5,611 nucleotides of DNA from JBJXFY01 sp046155815 (lineage in GTDB: Bacteria; Verrucomicrobiota; Verrucomicrobiia; Limisphaerales; CAIMTB01): positions 1 to 5,611 of the forward strand of contig JBJXFY010000361.1 of assembly GCA_046155815.1 (NCBI GenBank), read 5' to 3'. Positions within the stretch are counted from its first letter, which is position 1. Every line of letters begins with the position of its first letter. Positions 1-5,052 of the stretch are shown here, piece after piece. The notes beneath the pieces were generated by a model. That model saw only the letters and a list, made by a program, of their open reading frames with translations. It did no database searches and was not told where the DNA came from. A program made the position numbers and the translations under genes.

Positions 1-1
1 C

Positions 2-307
2 TTCCTCATCAAGCCGCACCCGAACTATCCGCCCAGCGAGTACCAGCGGAAGCTGCTCGAACCCTACGAACTGGTGACGGAGCGTGGCAGCGTGGAGGAG
101 CTGGCCGGCAAGCTCGACGCGGCCACGGTCGTGGGCACCTGCACGACGGCGCTCTTCACGCTCAAGCTGATGCGGCCGGGGCTGCGCTGCGTGGACTTCG
201 GGTCGGATGTGTACGTGCCGCACGCGTATTTCGGGGATGATTCGGTGGTGAAGACGCTGGCCGGCGTGGGCGTGGAGATTGTGAAGGCGGAGAGTGGCGG
301 TGGGTGA
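2..307 (+). CDS. C-terminal fragment of a sialyltransferase/polysialyltransferase-like glycosyltransferase
   Basis: This reading frame is open at the left edge and gives 101 residues before TGA, so the N-terminal part and the start lie outside the window. Seen: the fragment opens with FLIKPHPNYPP, an HP motif after a beta-strand. About 40 residues later comes VVGTCTTALFTLK, a hydrophobic strand followed by a Thr-Thr pair and a helix, and then a short C-terminal tail. Known: GT-B bacterial sialyltransferases and polysialyltransferases carry an HP motif and a downstream Ser/Thr pair that help bind CMP-sialic acid, and the spacing here fits. Inferred: it transfers a sugar, perhaps a nonulosonic acid, onto a surface polysaccharide, in keeping with the nucleotide-sugar genes that follow. 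Another GT-B family, such as a capsule-type or CDP-glycerol-type transferase, is possible because the N-terminal domain cannot be seen. It converges on rfbB. Confidence 0.5.
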   Translation, partial: FLIKPHPNYPPSEYQRKLLEPYELVTERGSVEELAGKLDAATVVGTCTTALFTLKLMRPGLRCVDFGSDVYVPHAYFGDDSVVKTLAGVGVEIVKAESGGG

Positions 308-345
308 AAAGGGAACAGCGAACGCGCGACGGGGAGGGCGGGCCT

Positions 346-420
346 CGGGGGGGCGAGTTTCGGAGGGGCGAGTTATACGAGCCCCCGCTTCGGAGCGACG
401 GGTTATACGAGCCGCCCGCC
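346..420. repeat. 15/30-bp tandem repeat array between convergent genes
   Basis: Two adjacent 30-bp units (361-390 and 391-420) match at 22 of 30 positions by eye, including the shared 12-mer GTTATACGAGCC. Each unit splits into two alternating 15-bp halves, one ending GAGTTA or GGGTTA and one starting TACGAGCC. A degenerate extra half-unit (346-360) shares GGGGCGAGTT with the first. Within unit 1, GGGGC (365-369) can pair with GCCCC (381-385) across an 11-nt loop. It lies in the gap between a plus-strand gene end and the rfbB end. It looks like a short copy of a dispersed intergenic repeat. There are too few units and no spacers for a CRISPR array. Confidence 0.6.
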
Positions 421-445
421 GGCCTCAAGGCCAGGGGAGGGCGGC
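411..445. terminator. GC-rich hairpin between convergent genes, possible terminator
   Basis: GCCGCCC (411-417) pairs with GGGCGGC (439-445). Inside it, GGCCT (421-425) pairs with AGGCC (428-432) across a 2-base centre, which in practice opens to a 4-base loop. An internal loop of 3 and 6 bases separates the two stems. The position between two converging transcription units fits a bidirectional terminator. No T-tract follows on either strand, so it is not a classical intrinsic terminator. The left arm overlaps the end of the repeat array. Confidence 0.35.
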
Positions 446-457
446 TGGTGGATCACG

Positions 458-541
458 TCAGATGACGGCTTGCTTCGTCGCCGCCCAGCCGCGCCACACC
501 TGCAGCCAGGACTCGTCCCCGCGAACGGAGGCGATGGAGGT
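458..541 (-). other. In-frame 27-codon extension after the rfbB stop
   Basis: Directly after the rfbB TGA, the same frame stays open for 27 sense codons before a second TGA at 458-460. It would encode a Trp-rich peptide beginning TSIASVRGDESWLQVW. It has no initiation codon at its head, and the only internal candidate is a GTG. It could be the remnant of a longer C-terminus, a rare readthrough tail, or chance openness in GC-rich DNA. The normal RfbB length is already reached before it, so I do not count it as coding. Confidence 0.25.
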
Positions 542-1576
542 TCAGCTCTGCTTCCCCTTCACCGCCGCCACCCAGGGCTGGTGGTCGAGGTACCAGCGCA
601 CGGTCTCGCGGATGCCGGTCTCGAAGGTGTGGGCGGGCTTCCAGCCCAGCTCCGCCGCCAGCTTGGTCGCGTCAATGGCGTAGCGCCGGTCGTGCCCGGG
701 CCGGTCCTTCACGAAGGCGATGAGCCGCCGCGACCCGCCGCCCAGCTCCGGCCGCAGCTCGTCCACCAGGTCGCAGATCACCTCCACGATGCGCAGGTTG
801 GGCCACTCGTTCCACCCGCCGATGTTGTAGGTCTCGCCGTCGCGGCCGCGGGTGAGCACCTGCCACAGCGCCTCGGCGTGGTCGGTCACGTACAGCCAGT
901 CGCGGACGTTCATCCCGTCGCCGTACACGGGGACGGGCTTCCGGGCGAGCACGCTCTGGATCACCACCGGGATGAGCTTCTCGGGAAACTGGTACGGCCC
1001 GTAGTTGTTCGAGCAGTTGGTGATCACCGCCGGCAGGCCGTAGGTGTGGTGGTAGGCGCGGACGAGCAGGTCGCTCGACGCCTTGCTGGCGGAGTAGGGT
1101 GAGTTGGGCGCGTAGGGGGTGCTCTCGGTAAAGTGTCCTTCCGGACCGAGGCTGCCGTACACCTCGTCCGTGCTGACATGGTGGAAGCGTGGAATGAGTC
1201 CGGGCTTGAGCTTGAAGGGGGCGTCCAGCCAGGCCTCGCGGCAGGCCTCGAGCAGGTGGAAGGTGCCGACGATGTTCGTGTGGATGAAGTCACCGGGGCC
1301 CTCGATGGAGCGGTCCACATGGCTCTCGGCGGCGAGGTGGAGGACGTGGGTGACGGCGTGCTGCGTCACGACGCGGCGGACGGCGGCCTTGTCGCGCAGG
1401 TCCACCTGCTCGAAGGCGTACTTCGGGTGGGTCTCGACGCCGGCGAGGTTCTCGCGGTGGCCGGCGTAGGTGAGGGCGTCGAGGTTGACGAGGCGGGCGA
1501 CTTCCGGCCGGTCGAGGATGTGGCGGACGAGGTTCGAGCCGATGAAGCCGCAGCCGCCGGTGACGAGTAGGTTCAT
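542..1576 (-). CDS. rfbB: dTDP-glucose 4,6-dehydratase
   Basis: RfbB (RmlB) is a cytoplasmic NAD-dependent extended short-chain dehydrogenase that turns dTDP-D-glucose into dTDP-4-keto-6-deoxy-D-glucose, the second step toward dTDP-L-rhamnose. Seen in the 344 residues: GGCGFIGSN (7-15) supplies the Rossmann GxxGxxG; Asp33 in NLDALTYAG sits at the end of the second strand, where the NAD ribose binds; HLAAESHVDRS covers 80-90; STDEVYG (135-141) holds the catalytic Thr136-Asp137-Glu138; YSASK (161-165) is the Tyr-Lys pair; and NNYGP with PEKLIP marks the substrate region. Length and motifs are complete. The STDE triad separates it from plain 4-epimerases such as GalE. The start is the ATG just before MNLLVTGG, with no clear Shine-Dalgarno. 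It is the last gene of the minus-strand cluster, 73 bp after the epimerase/reductase gene. rfbA in the cluster favours dTDP over UDP as carrier. Confidence 0.96.
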   Translation of the reverse strand: MNLLVTGGCGFIGSNLVRHILDRPEVARLVNLDALTYAGHRENLAGVETHPKYAFEQVDLRDKAAVRRVVTQHAVTHVLHLAAESHVDRSIEGPGDFIHTNIVGTFHLLEACREAWLDAPFKLKPGLIPRFHHVSTDEVYGSLGPEGHFTESTPYAPNSPYSASKASSDLLVRAYHHTYGLPAVITNCSNNYGPYQFPEKLIPVVIQSVLARKPVPVYGDGMNVRDWLYVTDHAEALWQVLTRGRDGETYNIGGWNEWPNLRIVEVICDLVDELRPELGGGSRRLIAFVKDRPGHDRRYAIDATKLAAELGWKPAHTFETGIRETVRWYLDHQPWVAAVKGKQS

Positions 1577-1580
1577 GCAG

Positions 1581-1608
1581 GGAAGTCAGAAGCTGGAAGT
1601 CAGAATCA
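1581..1608. repeat. 14-bp tandem repeat upstream of rfbB
   Basis: GGAAGTCAGAA occurs at 1581-1591 and again at 1595-1605, giving two copies of a 14-bp unit that match at 12 of 14 positions. They sit immediately upstream of the rfbB start on the minus strand, where a ribosome binding site would be expected. On the coding strand they read as pyrimidine-rich TTCTGACTTCC, which contains no Shine-Dalgarno. The rest of the 73-bp gap (1609-1649) shows nothing I can name. Confidence 0.55.
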
Positions 1609-1649
1609 AGGAGTCCGGAGAATGCGTTGAATGTTCGCCCCCTCGTCCT

Positions 1650-2606
1650 TCATTTCCCCTCAGGCGCCCAGCGGCTGAGGGCGTCGTCGAGGGCGGCCTC
1701 CACGGGGCGGAGGTTCACGCCGGCGGCGAGCAGCTTGGAGGCATCCATCACGCAGTTGCTGCGGGGCGTCTTCGCGGCCACGCGGTAGAACTCCTCGTCG
1801 CTGGCCCAGAACTCGAACTTCCGCGCGGGCCGCAGACGTTCTTCGATTTGCTTCACCACCTGGCGCGTGGTGACCCAGCCGGGATTCGTGACGTTGTAGG
1901 TGCCGAAGGGCGCGCGGCGCGCCCACAGCTCGACGCAGGCCCAGGCGAAGTCGCCCAGGTGCGAGATGCTGTTCACGTTGTCATAGACCTTGGCGTAGCG
2001 CTGGACCTTCGAGAGGTAGTTGCGCGCGCCGTCGCGCTCGTCGAAGGGGATGCGCAGCCGCCAGACGTAGCGGTCACCCAGGCCGGCGAGGGCCTCCTCG
2101 CCCAGCGCCTTGCTGCCGCTGTAGAAGCTGCACGGGCCGTCGCGGAAGCTGAAGTTGGGCGGGTCGTCCTCGGTGAAGCCCGCGAGGCGGCCGGGCTCCT
2201 CCGCCACCAGCCCGCGAAGGTCCGGCCGCGTGAGGTCCTTCTCCGGGCGGAGCGAACCGTCGGGCTGGCGGACCTTCGCCCCGGCGTAGATGCAGCCGGA
2301 ACTCACATGGCCCCACGGCACGCCCGCCGCGGCGCAGGCATGCGCCAGGGTCTGCGGCAGCAGCGCGTTGCCGAGCAGGGTGTCGGCCTTCTGGTCCTCG
2401 CAGGCGTCCACGTTGGGCTTGCCGGTGTAGCCGGCGCAGTTGATGACGAACGCCGGCCGGCGCTCCCGCAGCCAGGCCAGCAGGGGCGCGAAGCGGCCGT
2501 AGTCCAGCTCCGCCCGCCGCACGTTCACAAACTCCAGCCCGCGCCGGGCGAGCTCCCGCTGGAACGCGCCGCCGACGTAGCCGCTGCCGCCGAGGAGGAG
2601 GATCAT
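1650..2606 (-). CDS. Nucleotide-sugar 3,5-epimerase/4-reductase of the UER1 / RHM-C type (RmlD-like)
   Basis: This 318-residue extended SDR probably completes rhamnose synthesis by epimerising C3 and C5 of dTDP-4-keto-6-deoxyglucose and reducing C4 with NAD(P)H in the cytoplasm. Seen: GGSGYVGG (6-13) is the nucleotide-binding loop, NCAGYTGKPNVDACE lies at 56-70, SSGCIYAG at 102-109, the YSGSK catalytic Tyr162/Lys166 at 162-166, YLSKVQRY at 197-204, YNVTNPG at 237-243 and PRSN at 281-284. By recall, these track the plant UER1 (NRS/ER) and RHM C-terminal domain more closely than classical RmlD. The Cys and Lys reported as epimerase residues in Arabidopsis NRS/ER (Cys115, Lys183) appear conserved as Cys105 and Lys200. 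A stretch of roughly 22 extra residues lies between Cys105 and the TEDDPPNF segment compared with the plant enzyme. The gene is 42 bp downstream of rfbA. A routine annotation would likely say rfbD or sugar nucleotide-binding protein. Fold assignment is firm; bifunctionality is inference. Confidence 0.85.
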   Translation of the reverse strand: MILLLGGSGYVGGAFQRELARRGLEFVNVRRAELDYGRFAPLLAWLRERRPAFVINCAGYTGKPNVDACEDQKADTLLGNALLPQTLAHACAAAGVPWGHVSSGCIYAGAKVRQPDGSLRPEKDLTRPDLRGLVAEEPGRLAGFTEDDPPNFSFRDGPCSFYSGSKALGEEALAGLGDRYVWRLRIPFDERDGARNYLSKVQRYAKVYDNVNSISHLGDFAWACVELWARRAPFGTYNVTNPGWVTTRQVVKQIEERLRPARKFEFWASDEEFYRVAAKTPRSNCVMDASKLLAAGVNLRPVEAALDDALSRWAPEGK

Positions 2607-2613
2607 GGAAAGT

Positions 2614-2642
2614 GGCGAATGCAGAATGACGAAGGGCGAATG
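2614..2642. repeat. Short degenerate repeat in the rfbA-reductase gap
   Basis: GGCGAATG occurs at 2614-2621 and 2635-2642, with related GCAGAATGACGAA between them. The array fills most of the 42-bp gap and occupies the leader of the downstream reductase gene. On the coding strand it reads CATTCGCCCTTCGTCATTCT and onward, with no Shine-Dalgarno before the ATG. The low-complexity pattern resembles short intergenic repeat families that I associate with Verrucomicrobia and Planctomycetes genomes. That association is from memory. Confidence 0.45.
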
Positions 2643-2648
2643 TCCCGC

Positions 2649-3521
2649 TCACCCGCGGGCGGCCTCGGCCACGACGGCCTCGAGGTAGGCGCGGTACTCG
2701 CAGTTCGGCATGGCGGCGGCCAGCTCCGCCAGGCGCGCCGGCGGGATCAGCCCCGCGCGCCAGGCCGCCTCCTCCGGGCAGCCCAGCTTCACCCCGGTGC
2801 GCTTCTCGATGGTCTGCACATAGGCGCTGGCCTCGTGCAGGCTCGAGCTGGTGCCCGCGTCCAGCCATGCGAAGCCCCGCTCCAGCCGCTGCACCCGCAG
2901 CGTCCCCCGCCGCAGGTACTCGACGTTCACCGCCGTGATCTCGAGCTCCCCGCGCGCGCTCGGCTGCAGCTCGCGCGCGATCCGCACCACGTCGTTGTCG
3001 TACAGGTAGAGCCCCGGCACCGCGTAGCTGCTCCGCGGCTGCTTCGGCTTCTCCTCGATCGAGACGGCCCGCCCCGCGGCGTCGAACTCCACCACCCCGT
3101 ACCGCTCCGGGTCGTGGACGTGGTAGCCGAAGATCACCGCCCCGCCCGTGAAGCCGCCGAACGCCCGCTGGAACACGTCCCCGCCGGAGAAGATGTTGTC
3201 GCCGAGAATGAGCGCCACCGCGTCCCCGCCGATGAACGTGTCCGCGATGCGGAAGGCCTGCGCGATGCCCTCGGGCCGGGCCTGCTCGCGGTAGTCAATC
3301 GTCGCGCCGAAGCGGCTGCCGTCCCCGAGGAGCTGGCGGTAGCGCGGCAAATCCTGCGGCGTCGAGATGAGGCACAGCTCGCGCACGCCCCCCTCGAGCA
3401 GCGTGGTGAGCGGGTAATAGACCATCGGCTTGTCGTACACCGGCTGGAGCTGCTTGCTCGCCACCAGCGTCAGCGGGTACAGCCGCGACCCCGCCCCGCC
3501 CGCCAGGAGGATGCCCTTCAT
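2649..3521 (-). CDS. rfbA: Glucose-1-phosphate thymidylyltransferase
   Basis: RfbA (RmlA) joins glucose-1-phosphate and dTTP to give dTDP-glucose and pyrophosphate, the first step of dTDP-rhamnose synthesis, in the cytoplasm. From the ATG at 3521 it has 290 residues, the usual length. Seen: LAGGAGSRLYPLT (6-18) is the nucleotidyltransferase signature; YDKPMVYYPL (29-38) is the second conserved block, with Lys31 a substrate contact; LGDN (106-109) holds the metal-binding Asp108; SIEEKPKQP (154-162) forms the sugar-phosphate site; GELEIT (191-196) follows; and WLDAGT (219-224) holds the second metal ligand Asp221, with Ala where Thr is commoner. The frame stays open upstream to a GTG at 3548, but the extra nine residues precede the conserved MKGILLAGG start and were excluded. 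No Shine-Dalgarno is visible. It lies 52 bp after the sulfatase-like gene and 42 bp before the reductase gene. In many bacteria dTDP-rhamnose feedback-inhibits this enzyme. Confidence 0.96.
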   Translation of the reverse strand: MKGILLAGGAGSRLYPLTLVASKQLQPVYDKPMVYYPLTTLLEGGVRELCLISTPQDLPRYRQLLGDGSRFGATIDYREQARPEGIAQAFRIADTFIGGDAVALILGDNIFSGGDVFQRAFGGFTGGAVIFGYHVHDPERYGVVEFDAAGRAVSIEEKPKQPRSSYAVPGLYLYDNDVVRIARELQPSARGELEITAVNVEYLRRGTLRVQRLERGFAWLDAGTSSSLHEASAYVQTIEKRTGVKLGCPEEAAWRAGLIPPARLAELAAAMPNCEYRAYLEAVVAEAARG

Positions 3522-3573
3522 GCGAACGGCAAGGTTGGGCGGGGGCACCGGGCCGCCAAGGGCAAAGCCAGTC

Positions 3574-5052
3574 TCAGCGGACCGATCGGCGCTGCGCCTC
3601 GACGGCCTGCAGCGACTTCCGCCAGGCCGCGAGGCGGGCCTTCAGTTCCGCCGCCACCTCCGGTTTTGTCGGGGCGAGGTTGTTGGTTTCCGAGAGGTCT
3701 GCGGCGAGGTCGTAAAGCTCGAGCCGGCCGTCCTCAAAGAATTCGATGAGCTTCCACCCCCCCTGCCGGATGGCGCCGGCCGGCGTGGCGCGCCAGCCTC
3801 GGTCGCGCACGAGGCTCTCGGCATAGCCGGGGAAATGCCACGCCAGGAACTCGCGCGGCAGCGTGTCCGTCTCGCCGCGCAGCAGGGGCAGCAGGCTGAG
3901 GCCGTCCAGCGGCTGGTCTGGCGGGGGCGCGGCGCCGGCGGCCTCCAGCAGCGTCGGGAAAAGGTCCGTGATGGTCACGGGCGTCTCCACTGCCCGGCCG
4001 GCGGAAACGACGCCGGGCCAGCGCACGAGGAGCGGCGCGCGCAGGCCGCCCTCGTAGAGCTGGCCCTGGCCGCCGCGAAGCGGGGCGTTGTCCGTGATGC
4101 CGTTGCGGCGCGCCTCCGGCTCGCTGCTGCGGTAGCCGCCGCTGCCTCCGTTGTCCGAGGCGAAGACGACGAGCGTGTTCTCCCGCAGGCCGAAGCGGTC
4201 GAGGTGGGCCAGCAGGCGGCCCACGTTCTGGTCCACGCTTTCGATCATGGCCGCGTACACCGCGCTGTGCTGGCCGCCGGCGTGGGGCCGCGCCTGGTAC
4301 TTGCGGTAGAGGGCTTCCTTGGCCTCATGCGGCGGGTGCAGGGCGAAGTGCGAGACGCAGAGGAAGAACGGCCGTTCGGCGTTGAGCTCGACGAAGCGCA
4401 TCGCCTGGTCGGTGAGGAAGTCCGCGAGGTAGTAGCCCTTGGCCACCTTGAACGGCGGGCTGGTCTGGAAGTTGAAGTGCCGCCCGCCCGCCACCAGGGC
4501 CGCGTCAAATCCGCGCTGCGCCGGATGCCGCGCCGCCTCCGTGCCCAGCGCCCAGTGGCCGAAGAAGCCCGTCTCGTAGCCGGCGTCCCGCAGCACCTCG
4601 GCCAGCGTGCGGCGGCCGGCAGGGAGCGCGGTGACGTTGGCCGGCGGGATCAGGCGGCGGTCGTCCTCCCGGCCGGGGGCCAGCGAGCCGTCCGCGTACA
4701 TGCCGTGGCGCGGCGGCGCCTGGCCGGTGAGGACGCCGGCCTGAGCGCTGACGGTCGAGGGGTAGGTGTAGAAGGCGTTGAAGCGCGTGCCCTCCGCCGC
4801 CAGGCGGTCCAGCACCGGCGTCTCGTGGAAGCGCGACCCCATCGCGCCGAGGTCGGCCCATCCCAGGTCATCGGCCAGGATGAGGACGAGGTTCGGCGGC
4901 GCGCCGGGCGCGGCGAACGCGAGGAACAGCGCGGCCAGCCCGGCCAGCCAGCCGGCCGGAGGTCCAGCCTTGCCAAGGCAGGCTTGCTGCCTAGCTTGGC
5001 GGCTCGCGGCGGCCGGACCGTCCCCGATCAACCAACGTATTTCGTCAGCCAT
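3574..5052 (-). CDS. Secreted sulfatase-fold protein with a rewritten active site
   Basis: This is an alkaline-phosphatase-superfamily protein of the sulfatase family (PF00884 type), about 492 residues from the ATG at 5052. Kept: NLVLILADDLGW with metal ligands Asp61-Asp62, RHG (115-117), a His239 in the HFALHPP block, SDNGG with Asp300-Asn301, LYEGG and RWPG, and a C-terminal KLIEFF...LYDLAADLSETNNL segment. Lost: in the C/S-x-P-S/T-R motif the formylglycine Cys is Thr100 and the Arg is Gln104. GKWHLG reads GHWALG (Lys to His166, His to Ala168), and the Lys before LYEGG is Gln329. Formylglycine cannot form from Thr, so ordinary sulfate ester hydrolysis is unlikely. The frame is intact, not a decayed gene. 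A hydrophobic stretch at 36-47 suggests export, probably to the periplasm, but the preceding n-region is long. The start is uncertain: the ATG at 5052 overlaps the efp ATG, a TTG at 5031 is an alternative, and neither has a Shine-Dalgarno. It heads the rfb cluster. Confidence 0.85.
   Translation of the reverse strand: MADEIRWLIGDGPAAASRQARQQACLGKAGPPAGWLAGLAALFLAFAAPGAPPNLVLILADDLGWADLGAMGSRFHETPVLDRLAAEGTRFNAFYTYPSTVSAQAGVLTGQAPPRHGMYADGSLAPGREDDRRLIPPANVTALPAGRRTLAEVLRDAGYETGFFGHWALGTEAARHPAQRGFDAALVAGGRHFNFQTSPPFKVAKGYYLADFLTDQAMRFVELNAERPFFLCVSHFALHPPHEAKEALYRKYQARPHAGGQHSAVYAAMIESVDQNVGRLLAHLDRFGLRENTLVVFASDNGGSGGYRSSEPEARRNGITDNAPLRGGQGQLYEGGLRAPLLVRWPGVVSAGRAVETPVTITDLFPTLLEAAGAAPPPDQPLDGLSLLPLLRGETDTLPREFLAWHFPGYAESLVRDRGWRATPAGAIRQGGWKLIEFFEDGRLELYDLAADLSETNNLAPTKPEVAAELKARLAAWRKSLQAVEAQRRSVR
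4972..5000. other. Inverted repeat upstream of efp, inside the sulfatase-like leader
   Basis: GCCAAGGCAGGC (4972-4983) and GCCTAGCTTGGC (4989-5000) form a hairpin: a 6-bp stem, a 2x2 mismatch, a 4-bp stem and a TTGCT loop. It lies 50 bp before the efp ATG and within the codons for the n-region of the sulfatase-like protein. Possible roles are a regulator site in a shared divergent control region, or an RNA structure in the leader of either gene. No T-tract follows. The role is not determined from sequence. Confidence 0.4.

Noticed and set aside
346..420. CRISPR array
   Set aside because: There are only two full degenerate units, with no unique spacers and no cas genes.
162..428. Minus-strand open frame with repeated SYN-SLR motifs
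   Set aside because: It is antisense to the glycosyltransferase end and the repeat array. Its apparent peptide repeats are just translation of the 30-bp DNA repeat.
3522..3548. GTG start adding nine residues to RfbA
   Set aside because: RmlA proteins begin at MKGILLAGG or equivalent, and the nine extra residues show no conservation.
1470..3749. Plus-strand open frame of about 759 codons
   Set aside because: It lies antisense across rfbA and the reductase gene and into parts of rfbB and the sulfatase-like gene. It has the Ala/Arg/Pro-rich composition of a GC-rich shadow frame and shows no domain.
5038..5043. TATTTC as a -10 box for efp
   Set aside because: It is a poor match with no -35 at the right distance, and it would place initiation at the start codon itself.
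4778..5050. N-terminal extension of efp
   Set aside because: The frame is open but opposite the sulfatase-like gene. EF-P homology starts exactly at the ATG at 5051 and gives the standard 186-residue length.
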